From Diacronema lutheri (lineage: Eukaryota; Haptophyta; Pavlovophyceae; Pavlovales; Pavlovaceae), in the NCBI GenBank assembly GCA_019448385.1, contig JAGTXO010000015.1, positions 310,001 through 374,000 on the forward strand: 64,000 nt of DNA. The letters run 5' to 3'. Positions 50,847 to 60,525 of this stretch are shown here, piece by piece. The position numbers and the translations under genes were made by a program. Position 1 is the first letter of the stretch. Each line of letters starts with the position of its first letter. The notes beneath the pieces are model-generated. The model did not search any database, was not told the DNA's origin, and was given only the letters and a program-made list of their open reading frames with translations.

Positions 50847-52127
50847 TCACAGTATGATGACATCGCCAGCCTCCCCGCAAATGCCCCTGGCGGCCGCGGC
50901 GGCTGAGCAGCTGGAACAGCGCGCTGACGATGCTGCTCCGCGGGGTGCGTGCGCCCCGAGACTATCGCTGCGCCGAGGCTGGTTCGCAGCTGCCGGCAAC
51001 GAGCGCACGCTCTTCTCCGCGCCGCGCGCTGCCTCGTCCGCCTTGGCGGCAGGCGGCGGGCCAAGCGGCGCCGCGTCCTCGACGTCGCGGCCGCTTTCGC
51101 CCACGTGCGCTCCCGGCGCGAGCGCGTCGGCGTGTTGCTTGAGCGCCATGCCGGCGAGCGCGGCCGCGTCGGCGCGCGGCCAGACGCGCACAGCGCACCG
51201 CTGGACTTCGTCGAGGCGCTGCACGCGCCGCTGCACGCCCTGCGCGACGGCGTGCGCGCGGAGCAGCGGTACGTCGTCGCCCATCAGGAGATCAACCTCG
51301 ACTTGGCACCGCGGACCGACGTGGTGTGCACGCACGCGAGCAACCTCGGCCTCCTGCGAGAGGCGCGCGGCTGCGCCGCTCACGAGTGCGAGCACGTCGG
51401 CGTCGGGCTCCTTGCCGGTGATGAGCTCGACCTGCTCAAGGCCCGTCCACGCCCAGTTGTAAATGATGTAAGTCGAGATTGCGATTGCACCGAGCGGGTC
51501 GGTGAGCGCGAAGATGGGGCCGAGCTGAGTCGCGCACGCCGCGACGAGCGCGGCGGTGTTGGACACGACGTCGTTGACTGAGTCTTGCGCGAGGGCGCGC
51601 ACCGTCACGTCCGCCGTGCGCTGCGCGACCCATGTGCAGCCGACGGCGACGAGGAAGCGCGAGGCCACCGTGGCTATCATCAGCCCGCTGTCCGTCAACG
51701 TCCACCGCAGCGGTTCGGCCGTGCCCGCCGCCATTGCGCCAAGCCGCTCGAACGCCGCCCACACAACTTGCGCAGCCGCGAGCGCCATGAGCACCGCGCA
51801 CGTGAACACGCCGAGCGGGCCGTACTGGCCCCGGCCCGCGCTCGGCGACGCGCGCGCGAGGTGGCTCGCCGCGAAGAGCACGCCCTGCGCGACGAGGTCG
51901 ACGGTGGAGTCCAGGAGCGATGCGAGCACGGCCATCGAACCGCTTGTGAGAAACACGCCGAGCTTCGCGACGAGGAGGCCTACGTTGATCGCGAGATTTG
52001 TGCCGTGCGCGTACGAGACGAGCCGCTCGTGCTCGCGCGCGTGCGCGAGCGCGCTCTTGGCGCCGTCCTGAGCGAGGGCGCCCTCCGCGAAGACGACCTC
52101 GCTGAAGCGGCGGATGTGCGTTCCCAT
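50847..52127 (-). CDS. Mn-type cation diffusion facilitator transporter (MTP8-11-like)
   Basis: Single exon, 426 residues, six membrane segments. Likely a proton-coupled exporter of divalent metal into an organelle. The metal sites have the Mn-CDF pattern: TM2 LLDSTVDLVAQG and TM5 ALAQDSVNDVVSNTAAL, i.e. DxxxD in both, unlike the HxxxD of Zn transporters. Also typical are GQYGPLGVFTCAV before TM3 and TDPLGAIAISTYIIYNW around TM6. The cytosolic domain includes VRAHHVGPRCQVEVDLLM. The tail of about 75 residues is low complexity. ATG at 52127 starts the family-like part (MGTHIRRFSEVVFAEG); no nearer upstream ATG is in frame before the divergent MMS19 gene (141 bp between starts). Confidence 0.87.
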   Translation of the reverse strand: MGTHIRRFSEVVFAEGALAQDGAKSALAHAREHERLVSYAHGTNLAINVGLLVAKLGVFLTSGSMAVLASLLDSTVDLVAQGVLFAASHLARASPSAGRGQYGPLGVFTCAVLMALAAAQVVWAAFERLGAMAAGTAEPLRWTLTDSGLMIATVASRFLVAVGCTWVAQRTADVTVRALAQDSVNDVVSNTAALVAACATQLGPIFALTDPLGAIAISTYIIYNWAWTGLEQVELITGKEPDADVLALVSGAAARLSQEAEVARVRAHHVGPRCQVEVDLLMGDDVPLLRAHAVAQGVQRRVQRLDEVQRCAVRVWPRADAAALAGMALKQHADALAPGAHVGESGRDVEDAAPLGPPPAAKADEAARGAEKSVRSLPAAANQPRRSDSLGAHAPRGAASSARCSSCSAAAAARGICGEAGDVIIL

Positions 52128-52268
52128 GGCGTTGGGCACGTCAGCTGCGGCGTGCTTCTGGCGCGATTTGGAGGTCGCGCGGACGGCCCCAAGGCGGCGT
52201 GGCGGCTCGGTCGAAGAAAGTTCCGCGGCCGGCTGGGCTGCTGCGCGCGCCTGTGAAGGCACGCAACG

Positions 52269-55200
52269 ATGGAGGCGATGAGGACCACAGTCGACGCCGC
52301 GTGCTCCGTCGACGGGCCGAGCGGCGTGCGCGAGGCGGCGCAGCGCGAGCTTGAGCGCGATGTGCTCGCAGCGCCGCCGGCGCTCGTCCAGCTCATCGGG
52401 GCGCTCGGCCCCTTCCTCACCTCGACCGACGCGCGCACGCGCGCGCGCGGCACCGACGTGCTCGCGCGCGTGCTCGGCGTGCTGCGCGCGTCGCCCGTCG
52501 AGGCGGGCGCGCTTGAGCACCTTGTGCGCTTTTTCGCCGATCGGTTGGACGACGTGCCGTGCATCAACGCCTCGCTGCGCGCCGTCCGCGCCCTCGCCGA
52601 GCGCGCTGACCTGCCGGCCGAGCAGGTTGCCGCGCTCTCAACGTCGCTCTCAGCGCGCGTGCACGTCCCGTCGCTCGCCCAGCCGGAGCGGCTCGCGGCA
52701 TACGAGGTGCTGCGCGCGCTGGTGGGCGTGCATGCGCACACGATCGCGCTGCTTGGCCTCGCGCCCGCCCTCGCGATGGGCGTCGCCAAGGCGATCGACG
52801 GTGAGAAAGACCCGCGCAACCTGCTCGTCACGTTCAAGCTCTCGCGCTCGGCCGCCGACGAGCTCGCCGCCGCGCTCGAGCGGGCGGGCGGCAGCGAGGG
52901 CGAGGGCGCGCCAACGCGTGCGCTCGAGCCGTCGCTCGACGAGCTCTTCGACGTGCTCGGCTGCTACTTCCCCGTCAAGTTCACGCCGCCACCTCCATCG
53001 CGCGACACTGCAAGGATAACCGAAGCGCAGCTTCGCGACGCGTGGCACGCGGCGGCGTGCGCGCGCACGCTGAGCGGCCGCACGGTGAAGATGCTCGCGA
53101 CGATCCTCGCCGATGCCGCCGTCCCGCCCAAGCTCGACGCCGCGCGCGCGCTCGGAGCGTGTGCGCGCTCGCTTGGTCGAGCGGCGCTCGCGCCCGACGC
53201 GGAGCGACTTGGCCGAGCCCTCGCGTCGTTTCTCGACTTCAGCCAGGGTGCGCGCATACGTTGAACACGGGGGCCGTGGCGGCGGGCGAGGCGAGGCGGT
53301 GGGCGTGCGCCGCTGCCCGCCCTCGCCTGTGCTCGCGCCCTGCGCTGCGCGCCCCTCGCCCGGCCCGGCCGCCATGTGTTCTTTTGCCTCACCCCGCGCC
53401 GGCGCCGTCCGTGGGCTCGTCGCAACCGCCCGCGTGCGGCAGGTAATTCGGTCGAGGCGGCGATGGCCGTGTTCGCCTTTGGACAGCTGTGCGCCGCGCT
53501 CGGGGCCGGCGATGCCGCCGCGCCCGCCGTCGAGCCGCCGGGCGCTTCGGACGCGCGCATGGATGCGGCGGTGCGGCCGCTGGTCGGCGCGTTGCTCGAA
53601 ACGGACTTGCCTCGTTGGGTGGCGGCCGTGACGCATTTGCCGCCGCAGCCGGCGCCGACCGCGGCGGCTCTAGCGACAGCCGCTCCGGGCGACGAGGCCG
53701 GCGCTCGCAGCACCGGCGACGACGGACACGGCAGCCATGCTGATGATGATGCGCATGGCGTGTTGGCCGCGTCCGGTGCGGCGCAACCTTCGAGCGCGGT
53801 CCGGCTCGCGTGCGCGGCGGCCGCATCATGCCATGCGGGCGCGCGCGCGGTCCTGCACAGCGCCGTGCCCGCCCTCGCCGCCGCGCTTTGCGAGGGCGGC
53901 GGCGCCGACGCGCGCGCCTGCGCATTTGGCGATGCGTTGGCGTTGGTCGTGCGCGCGGCGGCGGTGGGCTGCGCGCTCGACGCGAGCCCGCGGTCCTCGC
54001 CGGGCAGCTACGCGCGCTCGCCGCTCGGTCTCGCGATCGACGAGCAGCCCGCGCGCGCGCTGCATGAAGCCTCCGCGGCGCTCTGCGCGCGCGGCGCGCC
54101 GGCGCGTGCGCGCGGGGCCGGAGCGCGCTGCCGCGCGGCCGCTGCGTGCCTCGAGGCCTCGGAGGGCGTTGGCGCGCTCGCGCGGCGCGAGTGTGCGCTG
54201 CAGGCGCTCGCGCAGAGCCTCGGGCAGCTGCGCACACACCGCGCTGGTGAAGAGGCAGCACCGCGCGTCGCGGGCTCGGCGGAGCGCGACGTCGACGTCG
54301 ACGCCGACGGAGCGAGCGGTGCGGGCGAGGGCGACGACGACGACGACGACGCCGCGGCTGCGGCGCGCGCGCTTGGCTGGGCACTCTGCCTCGTTGACGC
54401 GCGCAGCGCGAGCGTCGCTGCCGGGTCGGACGCCGCCGTCGACGCGCATGCACTCGGCAACGTACTGCTCAACGCGTCCATACGGCCGCTGTCCGCGCGC
54501 CTGCTCGCACTCGCGGCGGAATGTGCGGCCGTGCCCGACCATGGCGGGGCGCGCGACGCGCACGCCGCGGCCGAGGCTGCGCTCGCACGCGCTCTCGCGT
54601 GCGCGCGCGAGCTGTGTTCGCGCTCGATCGAAGCGCCGCCATCGATGCACCCTGCCGCGCACGAGCCGGCGGTCGGACGCACCACCTTCCCCTCCTCCGC
54701 CGCCGCTGCCGTGCCGCGCGCGCGCGCGGCGATCACGAGCGCCTTGCTGTCCGCCGCGGCGGGCGCGGCGCCGGCGGCGTTGCGCGGCGGCGCGCAGACC
54801 GTACGCTCGCAGTGTGCGCTCATCCAGTTGCTCGCCGCCGCCGCCGAGCTGCTGCGCGGCGTCGACGTCGACGCCGACACGGACAGCGGAGGCGACCGCT
54901 TGCCCGCGCCCGCTGCCAGCGCGTCTCTCGGCGAGCTCGACCGCCCGGGCACGGGCGCGACCGCGCGTGAGTTGGCCGCGCAATGCGGCGCCGTGGCGTG
55001 CGCGCTGCTCGCCGCCACGCGCGGCCCCGCCGCATCGCACGGCGCAGCGTTCGACGCGATGCGTGCGCTTGGCGACGTGCTGCGCGCGCTCCTCACGCGA
55101 CTCCGCGCCAGCGACCAAGATCGGGTCTTGCGCGAGTGCGCGTCAGCCATCGTACCTGCGGCCCGCTCGCTGAGCGTAGAGCCCGCACACGCCCTCCTCC

Positions 55201-56737
55201 TCCTTCCGGACCCCGCCGACGGCGTGGCGGCCGGCTCGGCAGGCGCCATCGTGCCGCCTGTGCGCACGTTTCCACTTCCGCTCCTCGCCGCGGCATGCGC
55301 GGCGGTGCCGGCGACCGCGCCCGGCGCCGCCGACACGGCGGCGGACGGCGCGCTGCTCGCCGCGCTCGTCGCGCTAGCGAGCGAGCCCGAGCCGCCAGCT
55401 GCGCACGCCGACACCGATACGCACGTCGCCGGCGGGCGCGCGGACGGCAGGCGCGTGGACGGCGTGCGCGCGGCGGCGCGCGACGCGCTGTGCGCTCTGG
55501 CGAACAAGTGGCCGTCCGAAAGGCTGCTCGCGCTGCACTTTGCGCGCCTGCGCCCAACCGCGCTCCCCGACGCGCCGGCGCCCGCCGCGCTCAGCTTCGC
55601 CGAGCGCGCGTCGCGACTGCGCACGTGGCTCGCGATTGCGTGCGGCCTGTACGCGCGCGGCCACGCGGCAAGCGCGGACGCGCCCGCCGCGCTGCTCGAC
55701 CTCGTCCGAGCGGCGGGCGCGAGCGGCGCGTCGGCCAGCGAGCGCGAGCTCGGCGCGCTTGCCGCCGCGTCGGTCGTCGAACTCGTCGGCGCACGCCCCA
55801 CGTGGGCCGACGCGCCGCCGAGCGCGCGCGCGCGCGAGGAGGAGGCTACGGCGCGCGCCGAGGCCGGCCCGCTCGCGCGGAGCGGCGGTGCCGTGCTGAG
55901 CCCTTTCCGCGCGCAGCGGCTCATGGCCGCAGTGCTGCCCGCGCTCGAGCACGCGGCGGCCGCGCGCTCAACGGGCGCCGGCGCGGCTGGCACGGCGGAT
56001 GTCGCGCGCACGCTCGCCCTCGTGCTGCGCGCGGTATGCCCCGTCGTCGCGAGCGCGCCGCCCGCCGCGCTGCGCGCGCTCGCGCCTCGCGTCGCCGCCG
56101 CGCTCGCGCGCGCGCTCGCGCACATATGGGGCGCGCACGTGGTCGCGCTCGGCGCGCGCGCGGCGCGGCAGCCGGCGCGTCCACCCGCGCTGCCGTCGCC
56201 GCCGCCCGAGCTGCACCCGCCTGTTGACGGCTTGCTCGAGCCGCCGGGCGCGGCCGAGGCATCGGTTGCTGCACTTGCCGCCGTGCAGCGCGCGCGGCGC
56301 ACGCTCGCGGACACGGAGGAGGCGCAGAGCGCGGTCGGTGCCGCGCTCAGCGAGCATGCCGCCACGCTGCTCGACCTGCTCGCGGCCCTTGCCGTCCGCC
56401 ATGCGTCCATGGCCGTCCGGTGCGTACACTTCGACTCCAGACGCGCGCCGCGCGCGGCGTGCACGAGCCCGCGCCGCTATGACCGACCGTGCCCCCGCCG
56501 CTCTGACCGACCGCGCCCCCGCCGCTCTTCGCGCCCGCTGCGTGCGCGCCGTGCAGGCTGGGCGCGCTCGAGTGCGTGGACGGCTTGCGGCTGCTGCCGT
56601 ACGCGGCCGTCTTCCCGCTACGCGCGGTCGTTGCGGACAAGTTGCGGCCGGCGCTCGGCGACCGGAAGCGGCGCGTGCGTGTCGCGGCCGCGGGCGTACG
56701 CGGTCGCTGGCTTGAGAGCGCCGGCGCGGCGATGTGA
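52269..56737 (+). CDS. MMS19: MMS19, cytosolic iron-sulfur assembly targeting factor, three exons
   Basis: HEAT-repeat protein that hands Fe-S clusters from the CIA machinery to DNA repair and replication enzymes. Exons 52269-53247, 53443-56419 and 56557-56737 join in phase, about 1378 residues (human about 1030; the excess is Ala-rich loops). The signature is FDVLGCYFPVKFTPPPPS (split: LFDVLGCYF, PVKFTPPPPS) followed by the ITEAQLRDAW helix, matching MMS19 FD-L-CYFPI-FTPPP. The N-terminal MMS19 region shows LERDVLAAPPALVQLIGALG (family: region with LV-LVE-LG). The end LPYAAVFPLRAVVADKL (split: LLPYAAVFPL, RAVVADKL) and LGDRKRRVRVAAA matches the conserved YP-R--V---L---LDDRKR-VR end. The final TGA at 56735 is 10 residues after the last match. 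Middle sequence is Ala-rich but in one open frame. Confidence 0.86.
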
Positions 56738-56879
56738 GCAAAGAGCGAGTGGCCAGCGGCTGTGGACGTCGCCAGTCGTCCGTGTGTTGGCCGCGACAGG
56801 CGAAGTGCGAAGGTCCGTGGACCGTGGCTCGCAGTGCCGCGACGGCGGGAGTGTCATGATCATTGATCAGTGAACAACT

Positions 56880-56880
<1 letters not shown>

Positions 56881-56918
<38 letters not shown>
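56881..56918. repeat. Poly-C tract (38 nt) upstream of the kinase-like gene
   Basis: Uninterrupted C from 56881 to 56918, ending about 70 bp before the start codon at 56987. It is the same length as the tract at 43032-43069. The MMS19 stop is about 145 bp to the left. Confidence 0.97.
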
Positions 56919-56986
56919 ATTCTGGGGCGAATTCAAATTCCGAAGTTGAGACTTCCTCTAGGCTTGGTCTTCAACGAAACACGGTC

Positions 56987-57952
56987 ATGCCCAAGGACGA
57001 TGACGAGAACCCAGCGCCGACGGCGGCGGTGCCAATCGCCGAGGCGTGCGCGGCTCTGAGCAGCGGCAAGAGCCGCGCGACGCACGGCGCCCTTGAGGTC
57101 AGCCACGGCGCGAACGCCACCGTCTACGCCTACCCGCTCGGCTCAGGCCAGTTTGCGGCGAGCGACGGCGCGCGGCGCGAGCTCTCGGACCTCGTCGTCA
57201 AGGTTGGGCGGTGGCGCTCGGCCAAGTCCTTCGATATGGAGGTGCGGATGCAACGGCGCGCCGCGATGGCGGGCTGCGCGCCGCTGCTTTTCCACGCCGC
57301 TTGCCAGCCCGTCGCCGCACAGAGCTCCGCGTCGCGCGGCGCCGTCTTCGGCACGATCGCGATGGAGCGGCTGACGCAGCCGACGCTCTACCGCTGGCTG
57401 CACCAGGTGACGCGCGAGCAGCGGCGGAAGAGCGGCGCGTCGAATGTTGGCGCGTGGAGCATTTCGAGGGAGGCGCTGCACGAGCCCGTCGTCAAGGCGT
57501 GGGAGCGCGAGGCGAAGCGGCTACAGGCGGCGCTCGTGCGCGCGGGCGTCAAGCACGGCGATTGGCACGAGCGCAACTTGGTCTTTGACGTGCCGGCGGC
57601 GCGCGCGTTGACGGCGGTCGGGCGCACGCCATCGCCTCTTGAGCATCACGCGCTGCGCGAGCTCATCATGCAGGCCATCGCGCAGGGCCCATCCGGCGGC
57701 GCGGCGCGAATGCTCGTGATCGACTTTGAAGGGTCGAAGCCGCTCGGCGGCATGGTCGACCGCTTCTTCGCGTCCATGTGCATCGACCGGCACATCGTCG
57801 ACCCTGACGAGGAGCCGCCCTCGCCGCTCTCGCGCCAGGCCTCCAGCAACAAGCGCTCGCCGGCCTCCGGCAAGGGAAGCGCGCACGGCACGAGCCGAAC
57901 GGTGACCGTCGCTGTGCGCGCGCCGGTGCGAGTGTCGGCGTCGGCGACGTGA
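56987..57952 (+). CDS. Atypical protein kinase-like protein
   Basis: Single exon, 321 residues from ATG at 56987 (MPKDDDENPAPTAAV). The fold is recognised by three motifs in order: LSDLVVKVGRW with the ATP lysine, GVKHGDWHERNLVFDV, which fits the catalytic HGDxHxxN loop, and RMLVIDFEGSKPLGG, where the metal-binding Asp is kept but DFG reads DFE. This HGD-N / DFE arrangement is like small kinases of the RIO, Bud32 or aminoglycoside phosphotransferase style rather than classical Ser/Thr kinases. The C-terminal tail is Ser/Pro-rich (PPSPLSRQASSNKRSPAS). Substrate and pathway unknown. It starts about 70 bp after a poly-C run and ends 143 bp before the Sel1 gene start. Confidence 0.62.
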   Translation: MPKDDDENPAPTAAVPIAEACAALSSGKSRATHGALEVSHGANATVYAYPLGSGQFAASDGARRELSDLVVKVGRWRSAKSFDMEVRMQRRAAMAGCAPLLFHAACQPVAAQSSASRGAVFGTIAMERLTQPTLYRWLHQVTREQRRKSGASNVGAWSISREALHEPVVKAWEREAKRLQAALVRAGVKHGDWHERNLVFDVPAARALTAVGRTPSPLEHHALRELIMQAIAQGPSGGAARMLVIDFEGSKPLGGMVDRFFASMCIDRHIVDPDEEPPSPLSRQASSNKRSPASGKGSAHGTSRTVTVAVRAPVRVSASAT

Positions 57953-58095
57953 GCGCGCGCGCCGTCAGCGCTGTTGGGCAGTGCACAGTCTTGAGCAATA
58001 ATTCTGTCTCCATTTTTGATTTCGGCCACTCTGCACTCAGTGCCACTCAAACCCGCATCCTCCGCCCTCGCGGATCGTCACTTTCGCCGTCCGAC

Positions 58096-59136
58096 ATGCA
58101 CTCGCTCGCCGACGGCGTGTCGCAGGCGTTCAAGCAGCTGCCCGGCTTCCGCGACGCCGAGCGCGTGCGGCGGCTTCGCCTCGGCGCCGACGAAGGCCGC
58201 GCGCAGGCGCAGTTCGATCTCGGCGTCACGCTGCTCTGCGGGCAGTACGGCCAAAAGGTCGACAAGGAGAAGGGGCAGGAATGGCTCGGCAAGGCGGCAG
58301 ACGGCGGGCACACCGAGGCGATGTCCGTGCTCGCGAGCATCCTGTATAACGATCCCGACCCTGCCGTGCGCGGCAAGGCGGTGACGTGGCTGCGTCGCGC
58401 GGCGGAGCTCGGGAACGTGCACGCGCAGTACAAGCTCGCTGTCCGCCACCAGACGGGCAACGGCGTCGAGCGCGACTTTGGCGAGGCAGCGCGTTGGTTG
58501 CAGCGCGCGGCGGAGCTTGGCCACCGCACGTCGCAATATATGCTTGCCGAGGTGCTGCTCGAGGGCGAGGGCGTGCCCAAGTCGCGCGCCGAGGCCGAGC
58601 GCTGGCTCGAGACGGCGGCGCACGGCGGCTGCACATACGCGCGCCACAAGCTCAACGCGCTCCGTAGCGCGGATGAGGCGCCGGCCAGCGCGAGCGACGG
58701 CGCGGACGAACCGACGAGCTCGGCGGCGACGACGCCGGCGCGCGAGACGGACAAGGGCGCTGCCAAGGGCGACCTGGACTTTGATGCCAAGGCGGCGCCA
58801 CACGGTGGCAACAAGGAGGCGGCCATCAAGCCGCCCAACCTCGCTTCGATGGTCAAGGCGCTCACGTCGATCAAGCTGACAAAGCCCGGCAAGAGCGCAG
58901 TCGAGGCCAGCGCGCCGCCCGCTCACGACGAGCCCAAGGATCAGGCGCCAACGGGCGCGAGCGACAAGGTCAAGCCGGTCGCCGACGAGGCAAGCTCCAC
59001 GATGGTGAACGCGCTCCGCGGCGTCGAGCACGCGAGCTTTGTGTGCATCGAGACGCTCGTCATGTCCGCCGGTTTTGTTGCCGGCATCGGCTTTGCCCTC
59101 GGTGGCACACTGGCCAGCACGCATCTCTTGCACTGA
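58096..59136 (+). CDS. Sel1-repeat protein with C-terminal membrane helix
   Basis: Single exon, 346 residues from the ATG at 58096. Four Sel1-like (TPR-type) repeats of about 36 residues occupy residues 25-190: AQFDLGVTLLCGQYGQKVDK, AMSVLASILYN, AQYKLAVRHQTGNGVERDF and SQYMLAEVLLEGEGVPKSRA, each ending WL--AA--G. Sel1 repeats bind peptides and build scaffolds, for example in ER-associated degradation. A Lys/Ala/Asp-rich linker follows (residues 200-310), then one C-terminal membrane helix FVCIETLVMSAGFVAGIGFA. Tail-anchored topology is likely. An upstream in-frame GTG extends the frame to 57949 but overlaps the kinase gene end, so the ATG is preferred. Confidence 0.82.
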   Translation: MHSLADGVSQAFKQLPGFRDAERVRRLRLGADEGRAQAQFDLGVTLLCGQYGQKVDKEKGQEWLGKAADGGHTEAMSVLASILYNDPDPAVRGKAVTWLRRAAELGNVHAQYKLAVRHQTGNGVERDFGEAARWLQRAAELGHRTSQYMLAEVLLEGEGVPKSRAEAERWLETAAHGGCTYARHKLNALRSADEAPASASDGADEPTSSAATTPARETDKGAAKGDLDFDAKAAPHGGNKEAAIKPPNLASMVKALTSIKLTKPGKSAVEASAPPAHDEPKDQAPTGASDKVKPVADEASSTMVNALRGVEHASFVCIETLVMSAGFVAGIGFALGGTLASTHLLH

Positions 59137-59310
59137 GCGTAAACTTGCAACGGGCTTCGCCGCCGGCGGGCCGCTCGCAAGGTGAGCGGAGGGGGCGCGT
59201 CGCACCTGTCGCCGTTTCCCATTCGTCGGCTGACCAGACGTGAGAGCTGCAGAGAAGAGAGAACCCGCAGACTGATTCTGCAAGCCACTAGCGTCTCGGA
59301 CGTCGTAAGA

Positions 59311-59329
59311 GGGGGGGGGGGGGGGGGGG
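59311..59329. repeat. Poly-G tract (19 nt) between convergent genes
   Basis: Run of G at 59311-59329 followed by tggggtggggggg. It lies in the 280-bp gap between the stop of the Sel1 gene (59136) and the stop of the next minus-strand gene (59417). The rest of the gap shows no gene; a short GC-rich direct copy acgcgtgcggtcgaggcgct appears at about 59352-59371 and 59429-59448. Confidence 0.9.
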
Positions 59330-59416
59330 TGGGGTGGGGGGGTTGCTCGAACGCGTGCGGTCGAGGCGCTACGGTTGACGCGTGGGAGAGGGACTCCACC
59401 TCCGGAGGAATATCAG

Positions 59417-60136
59417 CTATCGCCGGTCACGACGCGTGCGGTCGAGGCGCTGCTCGAACGCGACGATCTCCTGCTTGGCGGCCTCTGCGACGCTCAGCCT
59501 CAGCGTCTTTATGCCGAGCGCAGGTGGTGCACGCCTGGGCGTGGGCTCGGGCGTGATGGTCATTGGCTCCGAGATAGGCACCGGATCCCTGCGAGGCGTG
59601 CGCGCAGGACGGCGCGAGAAGGTGTGCGCGCGACGCACGCGCGTGACTGCACTGACGGGCCCCCGTCCGCCGCTCGACGGCCCCTCGTGCGGCCTTGTTC
59701 CGAGCGCGTGCGGGTCGTGTGCGCGCGCGCACCTAATCTGCGGAATCAGCACGGGGAGCGCAGACGCACGCACTAGCGTTGCGCGCGTGCCCACGACGGG
59801 CTGGCTAGAACCGGCCGGCGCGAACGGCTCGAAGAGCGAGAGCTCGCTGAGCTGCTGGAGCTCGGCGTCCGCGTGGCCGGCTGCGCCGCGCCTGCTGCTC
59901 AGCGTGGGCGAGCTTCGGCTCATGCGTAGCCGAAAGTCCAACCCGGCCTCCTCCGAGTCATGCCTAATGCGCTTGACGACCGGCGGTGCAGCGCTTGGCT
60001 GCGCGGAGTAGAAGCGCTGCCACGCGCTGCCGTCGAGCTGGACATTGCGGATCGCGTCCATGTAGGCCGCCAGCCGCGCGGCCTTTGCATCCTCCTGCCG
60101 CTGCTGAATGTCGAGGAGGATCGAGCGGTAGCTCAT
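59417..60136 (-). CDS. Unknown basic protein, probably two exons
   Basis: I do not recognise this family. From ATG at 60136 the start is MSYRSILLDIQQRQEDAKAA, an amphipathic helix, then VVKRIRHDSEEAGLDFRLRM. A 144-nt in-frame stop-free GT-AG intron (59732-59589) joins LPVLIPQIR to DPVPISEPMTI; with it removed the protein is about 191 residues, otherwise 239. The end KQEIVAFEQRLDRTRRDRR is again helical and basic. A longer open frame upstream to 60364 has no similarity. Repeated SP/TP-type sites (SSPTLSSRR, ITPEPTPRR) suggest a phosphorylated nuclear or cytosolic protein, but that is only an impression. It ends convergent with the Sel1 gene. Confidence 0.55.
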   Translation of the reverse strand: MSYRSILLDIQQRQEDAKAARLAAYMDAIRNVQLDGSAWQRFYSAQPSAAPPVVKRIRHDSEEAGLDFRLRMSRSSPTLSSRRGAAGHADAELQQLSELSLFEPFAPAGSSQPVVGTRATLVRASALPVLIPQIRCARAHDPHALGTRPHEGPSSGGRGPVSAVTRVRRAHTFSRRPARTPRRDPVPISEPMTITPEPTPRRAPPALGIKTLRLSVAEAAKQEIVAFEQRLDRTRRDRR

Positions 60137-60525
60137 GCTTTCGATCGGCCCCGACCTCTCGCGCGCCGCCAGGCGCGCGCGTGGCCCAAGACCCTCCTCG
60201 GGCTGCTCGTGGAGGGGAAACGTCGGAAAATGTAATATGAAAGACCATGCGATGGCCCGCTCACGCGACGGCCAACGCCGGGACCACGCGGGGTGAGGGA
60301 GCTGGACGTGGGCGCGGCACGAGCACTCACTCGTGCTTCTCGGCAGGCTCGCGTCCCTCGGCATGGGGGCGAGCTCGTCGATTCCCGACTTGGCGCTGCG
60401 TCATCACGGGCGCGGCGAACGGGGCGTGCAAAGCGTGCACGCGCGCGGCGCGGTCGCCCGCACACGCAAGCTGCCGCGGGATAGTGTGCATGCTGATCAC
60501 GCTCGCCGGGCTGGACGATGTGCGA
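60137..60525. other. Intergenic region, no gene recognised
   Basis: 389 bp between the start of the 60136 gene and the stop of the RAD54-like gene, both on the minus strand. ORFs in both directions here lack codon pattern or family resemblance. A short AT-rich stretch (about 60226-60250) close to the 60136 start may be its promoter. Nothing else is seen. Confidence 0.7.

Noticed and set aside
54008-56464. 818-codon antisense ORF over MMS19
   Set aside because: Ala/Ser/Arg-rich shadow; the sense strand has MMS19 motifs at both ends and consistent exon phases.
2411-59329. CRISPR arrays, operons, ribosome binding sites or tRNA/rRNA genes
   Set aside because: Repeats here are head-to-tail minisatellites without unique spacers; genes have spliceosomal introns; no RNA gene was recognised by eye.
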